Assembly: GCF_021130785.1 (NCBI RefSeq)
Contig: NC_060207.1
Location: forward strand, 5,097,001 to 5,161,000
Reading direction: 5' to 3'
Origin: Homalodisca vitripennis
Lineage: Eukaryota > Arthropoda > Insecta > Hemiptera > Cicadellidae
DNA: 64,000 bases
In this document: positions 1-11,600 of the stretch, piece by piece
Layout: each line of letters opens with the position of its first letter
How positions within the stretch are numbered: position 1 is the first letter of the stretch
Position numbers and translations under genes: made by a program
Notes under the pieces: generated by a model
Seen by the model: the letters and a program-made list of their open reading frames with translations, nothing else
What the model was told of the DNA's origin: nothing
The model's database searches: none

Positions 1-398
1 TCCAAAGTGAACTAGAATGATTATTGTGAAGCACGCCCAGTTTCATTGAAATTAGTAGGTATACCCATTAGGATACTTCTTTCATTCAAAGTTGTCTTCT
101 TATGTTTCATATCTGCTCTTTAACTTCAAATCAAATTGTAGGTTTATAAAGTTTGCTTAATATCTGCAAAATGTAGATCTTTCAACATGTTAATTAAATT
201 TAATTGCTTAAAAACATTTTGCATTAAAGAGTTGTGATAAATATAATGCATCATCAATCCCTTATACTGTTAATTTTACAAAAGATACCAAAGTTTCCAC
301 TTTTTAGAACATTTATAATAAGGTTTACATTTTCCAAAATTATTTCCTCAACTACTCAGTTTTTGTTATCTGATTTCTCCGCCTTCCACGTGTTACAG

Positions 399-1387
399 CT
401 GACGATATGGAGCCAGTAGACTCGGGTATCTGCGGAACCAATCTTACCCTGTTTCTTCGGGTTTATGTTGTCTGCACTCTCCTTCTCTCACATGTTCTTG
501 TGTTACAGCTGATGATGAGGGGCCAGGTGACTCGGATATCTGCGGAACCATCCTGACCCTGTTCCTTCGGGTCTTTGTTGTCTGCACTCTCCCTCTCTCA
601 CATGTTCTTGTGTTACCGCCGATGATGGGGAGCCAGGAGACTCGGGATCTGCGGAACCATCCTGACCCTGTTCCTTCGGGTCTTTGTTGTCTGCACTCTC
701 CCTCTCTTACATGTTCTTGTGTTATAGCTGATAATGGGGAGCCAGAATACTCGGGTATCTGCTGAACCATCCTGATCCTGTTCCTTCGGGTCTCTTTTGT
801 CTGCACTCTCCCTCTCTCACATGTTCTTGTGTTACAGCTGATGATGGGGAGCCAGGAGTCTCGGGTATCTGCGGAACCATCCTGACCGCACTCTCCTGGG
901 TCGTTGTTGTCTACAATCTCCCTTTCTCACATGTTCTTGTGTTACAGCTGATGATGGGGAGCCAGGAGACTCGGGTTTCTGCAGAACCATCCTGACCGCA
1001 CTCTCCTGGGTCGTTGTTGTCTACACTCTCCCTTTCTCACATGTTCTTGTGTTACAGCTGATGATGGGGAGCCAGGAGACTCGGGTATCTGCGGAACCAT
1101 CCTGACCGCACTCTCCTGGGTCGTTGTTGTCTACACTCTCCCTTTCTCACATGTTCTTGTGTTACAGCTGATGATGGGGAGCCAGGAGACTCGGGTATCT
1201 GCGTAACCATCCTGACCCTGTTCCTTCGGGTCTTTGTTGTCTGCACTCTCCCTCTCTCACATGTTCTTGTGTTACAGCTGATGATGGGGAGCCAGGAGAC
1301 TCGGGTATCTGCGGAACCATCCTGACCGCACTCTCCTGGGTCGTTGTTGTCTGCACTCTGCCCTTCTCCCTCTTCGTATGTTTTAAG
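399..1387 (+). repeat. nine-unit, 110-bp tandem array of the stomatin hairpin exon plus its acceptor
   Basis: Units begin at 399, 509, 619, 728, 838, 948, 1058, 1168 and 1278. All are 110 bp except unit 3 (109 bp, one base lost in CTCGGGATCT). Each unit starts right after an acceptor-like TTACAG. Unit 3 has lost it (TTACCG) and unit 4 has TATAG. Within units 1-8 the exon end is replaced: instead of TTTTAAG|GT, the sequence runs from the CTLP codons into a pyrimidine tract and the next TTACAG. Units 1-8 therefore have acceptors but no donor. Two unit types occur: units 5, 6, 7 and 9 encode ALSWVVVV in the hairpin core, while units 1, 2, 3, 4 and 8 encode LFLRV-type cores. Reading through one junction shifts the frame and meets a TGA in the next unit (in ATCCTGACC). 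Confidence 0.88.
1278..1387 (+). CDS. Mec2: stomatin membrane-hairpin exon (functional copy, unit 9 of array)
   Basis: The acceptor is TTACAG at 1272-1277 and the donor is AAG|GTATTT at 1387/1388. The exon is 110 nt: two leading bases complete a codon, then 36 codons. It encodes an acidic lead-in (DDGEPGDSG), then ICG, then a hydrophobic stretch ([20 protein letters not shown]) and VCFK. This is the intramembrane hairpin of stomatins. The proline in TLPFS corresponds to the family's conserved hairpin proline, and ICG and VCFK provide cysteines of the kind that are palmitoylated in mammalian stomatin. It ends in phase 0 and joins exon 4956 to give [12 protein letters not shown], the expected family junction. 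It is the last unit of a 110-bp tandem array and the only unit with a donor. Confidence 0.9.
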
Positions 1388-4300
1388 GTATTTATTTCCG
1401 AACCCGTAATTTACCTTGCATGTATTAATAATTTCGTGATAATAAACCTGAAATATTATACATCGTTAGATGAAAGTTTTATTTAAGGGAGAAGTATACG
1501 TGCTTAAAATTATACTGTTGAATATGTCAAAAAGTATTTGTTTATCATATTTCATTAATAATATAAAATATAAAAATGCATAATTATCAAATACATTAAG
1601 TATTACAAAACCTCTCTATTTGCCTGTAGTGTGGGACACCCCTAAAAAACGGGTTTACCCACTAAAAAACCTCCTCTACTCTTTAGGATTCTAACCTGGG
1701 ATTGTTTATCACATTACTTCAGGTTAGCCCTAATTTTGCTTAAGCCCGTGGGGCTCGCTCGTTATCCAGCCGCTCGGTCAAGGGATCTGGACCACTTCGC
1801 GGTCCAGATCGGGTTTTCTTTTCCAGGAGGATGCCCCGGACGAACTGTGACAAACAATCCCAGTTCCCCTCATCCTCCATTATGTTTTCGCAGACCATAT
1901 CCACCGAAAAAAAACCCCGAGTTTTCTTGTGGTCTCCAGGCGGGGCCTTTCCCAACGCGGACAGCGGAAGAAGGATGTGTTCCGCGTCGTCGGGAACGCC
2001 CGGGCAGTAGATGCAATCCGGTGAACCGGTCTTGCCCATCCGGTTCAGGTACGACTTGAAATAGCCGTGACCTGTCAGGAACTGCGTGAGGTAGTAGTCC
2101 ATCTCGCCATGCCGCCTTTCGACCCATGGTTGAAAATGCTCGATGAGTCCCAGCTGTGTTGTTGAAGGTTCGGGCACGCTCTTCGGATCTTGCTGAGTCC
2201 TTGCCGATCTCGCCTTGTCTCTGATAAATCGCCTTCCTCTCCCCTGCCAAGAGCTTGACAGGGATGACTCCGGCAACCACCAGGACGGCAGGATCGGATA
2301 CTGTCCGATATGCGGAACACACCCGGAGCGCAGCTTGACGCTGAACCCGGGCGAGTCGCAACCTATAACATTCCTTGGTAAGAGCATCTGCCCACACCTC
2401 TGCCCCATAAAGGAGCACGGACTGGACTGCGGACATCAATAACCGTCTTTTGCTGGACCGAGGACCTCCGACATTGGCCATCAGCTTACTAAGATAAGAG
2501 ACTACCTTAGCAGCCTTGTCCGCCGAACGGAAGATCTGGTCTCTCCAGCTTAACTTATTGTCCACCATGACTCCGAGGTACTTGGCGGCACGCGTTGACT
2601 GGACCACTTCCCTTCCCACTCGCAGCGGGACGACGGCGTCAATTCTCTTCTTTGTGAGAATCACGATCTCCGTCTTGCTCAGAGCAAGCGAAATACCGTG
2701 ATCGGACATCCAGGCGTTGACCACTCGCATGACCTGGTTCAACTTTAACTGGGCCAGCTCAACGTCATCGGCGTACCCAACTAAGACGGTTTCCTCTGGC
2801 ATCTCGGATCTCAGGAGGCTGTCATAAGCGATATTCCAGAGATCCGGGCTTAGTATTGAACCCTGCGCGGCACCAGAGGAGACTTCCACCGTCCGCGCTC
2901 CGTCTCGAGTGTCGTATATCAGACGCCTAGAACGGAGGTAGTCCTCGAGGAGCCGCAACAGATACGTTGGAATTCGGAAGGTGTCACGAAGTGCAACCAA
3001 CATATCGACCCATCTCGCCGAGTTGAAGGCATTCTTGATATCAAGCGTAACAAGAAGCACTACTCGGTGGGAGAAATGGTTGTGGCTCTCGGCTCTCTCA
3101 ACTGCTTTCCGTACTGCTTCTCAATGTACTTCCGTAATCGCGTCGATTGTTGATCGTCCCTTTCTGAAGCCGTACTGACGAGGGTAAAGGTCCCCGACAG
3201 CTACCACGGCAGAAAACAGGCGGGAACGGATCAAATTTTCAAAAAGTTTTTCCAGCCGTGTCCAGCATGCAGAGAGGTCTGTAGTACGACGGCAGCTCTG
3301 GATCACCTTTTCCCTTGCTAATAAGCACCAGCCTGGCGGTTTTCCAGGGAGATGGAAACACTCCTTCAACCAAGCAGGCATTGCACATTCTCAGCAACAA
3401 CCCGGGATTAATGGTGAAAATCTTCTTCAGAGCCTCGCTGGGAATCCCGTCCGGGCCGGGAGCCTTGTTGCTCTTCAGGGTGAGAACGGAGGTTTCTAAC
3501 TCCTCAATAGTAAAAAGCGGAACGCTCTCCACCCGTTCGAAGTCAACTAGTGGTCGCTGTGGATGTACAGGAAACAGGGCAGTGATGATCCTCTCCATGG
3601 TGGCGCCCTCCATGAGAGGGTGGAGAGCGGGCGCCGAGTTTCTGGGTCACAACTTTGTAACCCAAACCCCAAGGATCGGAATCGACGTCGTCCCGAAGTT
3701 TCCTCCAGCTATTCGCCTTGCTCCTGTTGCTAGCTCGGCGGAGAGACTTTCTCGCAGCTTTGTACACATCCGACTTACGAACTCTATCTGCAGGAATTTA
3801 CGCTCTAGTGGCGGCACGTTTTGCTCTAAGGCATGTTCTTCTGAGTTCCACAATCTCTTCAGTCCACCAGTAGACGGGTTGCTTGTCGCGGTGGAGTTTC
3901 CTTCGCGGCATAGACCGGTCACATGCCGAGACAAAAAGTTCCATCGTGGATGTTACTAAAGCTTCGGCGCCAGCCTCACCAGGATTCGCCTGCGCTCCTC
4001 GAGAGATGATCTCGGTGAACTTGACCACGTCCAGTTTATTGGTGTTCCACCGGCGTGGCCCTTCCCGAGATGCGGAAACTCTACGGTTTAAATCATGCAG
4101 ATCAAAAACAATGTACTGGTGGTCACTACCCGTGTAATCCTCCACCACCCACCAGCCAGAGATCCTCGAAAGAAGAGACTCAGACGCGAAGGTTACGTCA
4201 GGAATCGAGCCTCTCTGCCCGGGGCGCCTGAAAGTAGGCGTGTCGCCCTGGTCGAGGACGACGAGCCCGGCCCTGGCGATGAAGTCCAAGATGTATTTCC

Positions 4301-5605
4301 CCCGGGAGTTGGCAGAGGGCATTCCCCACTCGACGGCCCTCGCGTTGAAATCACCGCCAACGACAACGTGCCCAGTGGTGCCGAGCACGCTCTCCTCCAA
4401 ACGATCAATCTTGTCGCGGAAGTCTTGGATGGCCTCGTTTGGTTTGAGGTAGCAACTGAAGAAAGTTACATCCCTACACCTTATCCAGACGAATCCTCGG
4501 CCACGTCTGTGACTCCGCACCATGACTTCTTGTGAGTTCCGGGCCTAGAAAGCAGCAGTACCGAGACTGTCTGGGATCCAAATGCTTGGGTCCCTGTCCC
4601 GATACTGCTCGCTGACTAGGAGCGCGTCGACACCGAGTTCTCGGGCGAGCTGATTTAGAAGATTATCAGCCCCCCAGGATCTTTGAAGATTGGCCTGCAG
4701 GATACGGATTATTGGCCTCTGCCTTTTGCCTGTTCGAGTGCGGATCTAAAAACACCGCACTGACCAGAACCAGGTAAGTGACCAAGAGCATTCCCAGCAG
4801 AACCTGTCTCCTTGCAGAGGAAACAGGAGAGGCTCGAGGTGCAGTCTTTCTTCTTGTGGCCTTATAAGGACATACAGGCGTACTGTTCTATAATGATTAG
4901 TGTTTACTAAAGTGCCACTAAAAATTATAATTTAAACGTATTGTTTTACATGTAGGTTGTGCAAGAGTACGAGAGGGCGGTGATATTTAGACTGGGGCGC
5001 CTGGTGTCTGGTGGGGCTAAGGGTCCAGGTAAGATGGATATTATTATTATTGTTAGCAATCTTACAAGTATAATAGAACTTATTATTTTAATAATTATAT
5101 ATTCTTATTCTAGTATATCTTACAAAAAATGTGTAACAAATTGTTATTTTTATTTTTAATTAAGTTGTTAGATTCAAAATAAACAGTTTCTGTTACAACA
5201 ATAACTGTATTGAATTGAGTATTACTTATACTATATTTTAACAGTCTCTAAAATTAACTGTGAAATCATAGTTTAACTTGCAAGCTTACATTTTACATAA
5301 TATCAAGTTAAATATAGAAAACTATTCCTTTATGTGCCAATTTGTATTTATTTTACTGTATTTTGCTCAATGCTTTGTATTTAGCTTATTGAATGTTTCT
5401 AAGTTTATAATTGGGTTTAGTATAATATTTAAGCTTCAAAACTACAATACACAAATACAAAAATCTAACATTTATATCATATATCATAAATGTTGTACAT
5501 GTTACTAATCTTGCAGTGCGGGCAGTAATTGTTAGCGCTACCGAAAATGAGATAAACAGTCAATACTCATACTGGTGAATTAAAAGATTAATATATAGTT
5601 TGGGT

Positions 5606-5640
<35 letters not shown>

Positions 5641-8600
5641 TAATTATCAATAAAACTTATATATATATATATATATATTATTTAATTATCAATAAAACTT
5701 GATTTCCGGTGTTTTTGAATCTGGTTCTAACTCAAACAAATAAAATTGTATAATACATTATTACTGTGCTGAATTGAGTTGCCTCTTTGCCACTAAGTTA
5801 GATAGGGTAAGAATAGAAGATATTGAAGTAAACGACATTTTATTCATAAAATAAACACATAAAAGAAACATGATTTACCCGGACATTTGAAATTGTTTCG
5901 GCTTTGACGATCGCTATTTACTATTGGCTTATGGTCAGTTTTCAGTGGGTGGGCGGTTACTGCACACCTATTGTGACCTATATTCTATACTTCAGTACAA
6001 TAATTATTGTTTTATGTTTATTGAGTACATTTTTTAGAAATAGCGTGTATGGAGTCGACACACAACTTATTTGATTTGTTACCTGACGTGTGTGTGTGTG
6101 TGTCACGACGCTCTAGTATGGTTTGTTACCTGACGTGTGTGTGTCACGACGCTCTAGTATGATTTGTTACCTGACGTGTGTGTGTCACGACGCTCTAGTA
6201 TGATTTGTTACCTGACGTGTGTGTGTCACGACGCTCTAGTATGGTTTGTTACCTGACGTGTGTGTGTCACGACGCTCTAGTATGATTTGTTACCTGACGT
6301 GTGTGTGTCACGACGCTCTAGTATGGTTTGTTACCTGACGTGTGTGTGTCACGACGCTCTAGTATGGTTTGTTACCTGACGTGTGTGTGTCACGACGCTC
6401 TAGTATGGTTTGTTACCTGACGTGTGTGTGTCACGACGCTCTAGTATGATTTGTTACCTGACGTGTGTGTCACGACGCTCTAGTATGACTTATTACCTGA
6501 CGTGTGTGTGTGTGTGTCACGACGCTCTAGTATGACTTGTTTATTTTAACTATGATTGTAATTGCTTTGCCAGACAATTATCCACCAGAGGAAACATCAG
6601 TTTTGTAAATCTCGAAACGTACTGTTACTGATTTCTTGTATCAACGAACGATGACAAATGTTAGGGGAAAATCATGTTTCATTCACAATCCATAACTTAC
6701 CGTTATGAAAGAAACCCAAAATAGTTTTCATTTATCTTATTAATCATTTACGAGGGTTCTTAATGAGCACGTATTCCTGCATTTTCAATACACAAAATGT
6801 CTTTTAATGATTTACTTTGCAACGTATTTAAGTACTTATACCAAGTTCTGTAGTACATAGTTTGAATAACTAGCAATTAATTTTAGACAACCTTATTCAT
6901 TAGCCACACTTCTTTTAGGTTTCACTATTTACTCCTGAGCACCTGTTTAGTTTAGTTTCACATCCTGTACACTGTAGATAGAACTGTATGTATCAGGAAC
7001 ACTACCAGTCTATTAGTTACGGATTTTAATTGCAGAAACAATTAGCTGTATTATGAACATCACAAAATTAACTTACAAGTTAATTTCTGCGCTCATTTCA
7101 CTTGTGTTAACATATTCACATGTTGATGTATAAAACAATTACATGTGATAGTGATAAGGTATCACACTATACTATTCCGATCAAATATTTAAATATTATT
7201 TTAATCTTAAAATTAAGTACTTTTCTTGTGCGGAAATTTGTGGAACTTATAACTTATCATCTGTAATTGCTTTATACATCAACATGTGAATATCTTAACA
7301 TTAATGAAACCGGCATCGAAACTAACGTGTAAATTAATTTCGTGCAAAAATTGATCTGATAAGGGCAATATATTTTTCAAAAATCTTTAAACGAACCTAA
7401 CGGCTTGTACAGGCTAAACGACTCAAAATATTGCTAATCGTGGTATTTAAAGAGAAGTATTAACGAATTTCCATTACAATATAAACAAAGCACTGCGATA
7501 AAATATATGTCTCTGACAATACTCCAGTTGTCTCGAAAAACAAAATATTAAATTGAGAACAATAATGAACTAATGAATCTCTATAATTTTTCAAGTAAAG
7601 TTAGGAGTACATAGGCTATTAATTTTTGCATTCAAGCTGAATGATAATGGTTGTAAATATTGTTTTCAATTTTAGGTTATTTAAGTTATATTTACAAATT
7701 TTAAGCACGCAATAAATATTACAAAATGTTTATTAATAATAAACACATATCTACATGTGTTGTAAGACGAGTACGTAAAACGATGAAATTTGGGACAGTT
7801 GAACAGCAGAAAATAATTGAACCCCTCACTACCACTGCCCTGGAAACAACTGGGAGAGGCAGGAACTCCCACGGGAGTGTCAAGTCTTACCTGTAGGACA
7901 GGAGCGAGAGTACAACTCCAAATACCAGTACCGATACGGATTAAAAACTAAACAGAAAATTTGATAAATTAGAGTTACAAGTCAGAATTTTAGTAACAAA
8001 ACTTGCTCCGTCATAACTATCAATTAATAATATCATAACTTTAAAATTAAGTTATTAATTATAGTTATAAGATATTTATATTAAATAGATAATTCAGAGT
8101 AAATATAATGACTAACAATATTTTAAACATAAGATATAATGTACCACTATACAATATCAGAATGACGATTACCAATATTCTTTAAAGAAACAGGATAAAA
8201 TCTTTATTGTATATTTCAATTACTTAGTTTAGACGCACTAGTTAATATTAAAATATATTGTATTTAAGATTTGATTTCAAATATATTTTATATTTTTAAT
8301 CTTTAAAACTTGTAGGCCCTAATATTGAATTTACAGAATAGAGTAGAGTTACTTATTAATTTACTGTATGGAGCGAGTTCCCAGCTGAAAAAGTCATTTG
8401 TTGGAGAGCGGTTAGGCAATTCAAACATTCTTCAACCAGAAGAAAGGTCCATTCAAATAAAGGCTCCCGCAGACAATCTGGGAAGTGTACAATGTTACTT
8501 TTCATTTATAATAACAAATCTATAAAAATTTAAAATTAATGTTTTTTTTCACTTCAAAAAGTGTTAAGTAACTTACATTAACTCTAATTAACAAAACTTA

Positions 8601-11600
8601 GTTCAATAAAACATTATCACGCGAAGTATTGATTCACTGCGAATGTCGAGTTAGCTCCAACTCACCTTCGCCTACTACAGCGCCTGAAACCTAACACAGC
8701 CGACTTACAGACTCGACTCCTGGAATCTGGAGGCCACGTCTGAGAGATGCAAAAAATTTGGTTCACCCAAAAAGTCCACTATTTAAACTGAAAAAAGTTA
8801 CCGGAGAGCAAATTTTAAAATAAGTATAGTCATAGTATTAGTACAATGCTACAACTTTACGCAATAAAAAGTTTGCAAAAACAATTTTAAAAGAAACTAT
8901 TTCGTACACACCCAAGCAGGACAAATGAAAACTTGGGAAATAGGATAATTTACACGTAGTTTTAGTGCAGTAGTAGATTATAAATGTACAAAAATGTAAA
9001 ACATGACTTTTGGAACCTAAAGCAAAATACTATGATGACTCTTGCAGGACATTGCACAAATCCAGATACAACACAGAATCGAATCCAAATTAATTATTCC
9101 GTTCGGCGTGTATTTCTTTACGCGTGCAGTTAAGTTTATAAAATACTACCGGATACCCTCCACACATTATAAAGTTTCTTTCTCTAAATAGTCTGAAAAG
9201 AATGAAAATAGGTAAAATTCAAATGGAAATTGTGGCACCCGCAAAGACTTTAATTGTTACACTTTTACATTAGACGGTTTGAGTTGAAAGCAATACAGAA
9301 ATATAAGAATTCCACCAGAAGCTTTCAAGAAAGTCGGTTACCTATGAAATATGGGCTAAAGCAAACATTGAACAAAAATTTCAACATCACAAGCAGTATG
9401 TGTGGCTTAATATTTTTGAAATTATGACCCTTCCATAAGCAGCTTTTTGATCATATGTGAGAATGTTTATATTTACTTGATATGTATCTAGGATAGGATC
9501 TACACGCATACCGTACATTCTGACATCAATAGATTGTGTATATAATATATTTTATACCATCATCACAATAATACCAAATGTTTACAAGATATTTTCAGAA
9601 ATTAAATAACAACGAATGATAGAAACGTAGCGGGTCCAGAGAGTTTTTTACATTTTGTGCGTGATATATTAGAGTAGCAATATTTTATTAGAAAACAAAA
9701 CATCGGTATAATAATAATATATGTTAGAAAACATCTTACAATAAAATAGTCTGAAACACTCCAGTGTGGTAACGACGCTTCTGAAAGACACAGTTCCATT
9801 AGTATTACTAGGCTTAGTTCTACCCATTACATTGTTCATGAGCCTGAGATAAATCGTCAACACAAATTAAGGGCGGGAAACGTAAAGTTGAACTTGACTG
9901 CCCTTGGCAGCATTCCAGTTCCCTTCTCCCTGTAACTTAAATTACTTCAATTTTGCTTTCTTACAACTGTTCCTTTGTTCACTGGAATACCGATTGAATA
10001 CAGCGAAAAGTTTTAATATGGCAATCTCTGGTTTTTGAGATTTTGGAAAGGCCATGCTGCTGTATTTTTTACTTACCATAAAAATAAGGAAAACTTAATA
10101 TTCACACCATTGTCAGTACGTCTGCATACGATTGGAAAAAACGTTTTACAAAACATGGATAAAAATACATTTTTTATCTTAATTATTTTTCAAATAGAAT
10201 ATACTACTACTCGATATTTGCTAGTTACAAATAAAAGATTGTCACAAGGTCAATATTTTATGTACATAAACAATAATTGATTACGCGCTATTTCTCACTT
10301 AAATGGACATATTTGTCGAAAATCAAAGAAAACTAAGGATTTAACGGGCAGTTAAACGTTTGTTCTTATAATATTATTTTTATTTAGGTAAAACACTACA
10401 CTCAAATATTTGATGTTTAATAAACTGGTGTAGATATATGTCTATTTAAACTATGCATAAACGTTTTGCATTTGATTGTCAGTTTTATTAAGCCTCACGT
10501 ATTTCATTACAAGCGTACATAGAATAAAAGGAATATTTAATAACTTTTCTTATTAAGAGGATGTATGGGCAGAAGCCAGAATCTATGCAAATTTTCCGTA
10601 AATAGTTTTATGTTGTTTTTCCAAGCTAACACAATTTGAAATACAGATTTCCCTACTTTAATTTAAAGTTTTGCAAAGTTATATTATAAGATAAATATTT
10701 ATTACTAGTTTATTTGCAATACTTTACTTCTACAGAAAAACACTTTGTAATTTACTGCATAGAAATGTTTGGAGGAGGACTTAGTTAAAATTATAGGCAA
10801 AAATATAGTAACGTAAAAAAGGGAATAGTATCAAGCGAAAAATAACCTCACTTAACGAAGGGATATCCAAGGAACTAGTACACATAAAGATGGCCGGGTA
10901 AACTCGTACACATACGGATAGCCGGGAATACTCGTACACATATGGACAGCCGAGTATACTTGTACTAATACGGATAACCGGGTATGCTCGTACATATACG
11001 GATAGCCGGGAATACTCGTACACATACGAATAGCCGGGTATACTCGTACATATACGGATAGCCGGGAATACTCGTACATATACGGATAGCCGGGATTACT
11101 CGTACACAGACGGATAGCCAGGAATACTCGTACACATATGGACAGCCGGGTATACTCGTACACATACGGATAGCCGGGTATACTCGTACACATATGGACA
11201 GCCGGGTATACTTGTACTAATACGGATAACCGGGTATACTCGTACACATACGGATAGCCGGGAATACTCGTACACAGATGGATAGCTGGGTATACTCGTA
11301 CATATACGGATAGCCGGGAATACTCGTACATATACAGATAGTTGTGATTACTCGTACACAGACGAATAGCCAGGAATACTCGTACACATATGGACAGCCG
11401 GGTATACTTGTACATATACGGATAACCGGGTATACTCGTACATATACGGATAGCCGTGAATATCTGTACATATACGAATAGCCGGGTATACTCGTACACA
11501 TATGGACAGCCGGGTATACTTGTACTAATACGGATAACCGGGTATAATCGTACATATACGGATAACCGGGTATACTCGTACATATACGGATAGCCGGGAA

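Noticed and set aside
444..1356. Minus-strand open frames across the 110-bp array
   Set aside because: They are shadows of the plus-strand duplicated stomatin exon. The plus-strand reading gives the conserved hairpin with correct splice sites.
3315..4535. Plus-strand open frames of 146-214 codons
   Set aside because: They are shadows of the minus-strand R1-like endonuclease and RT in GC-rich sequence.
7800..7925. Possible antisense exon with a CTACAG|GTAAGA-like donor
   Set aside because: A donor-like site and a GC-richer patch are present, but the translation has no recognisable similarity and there is no partner exon.
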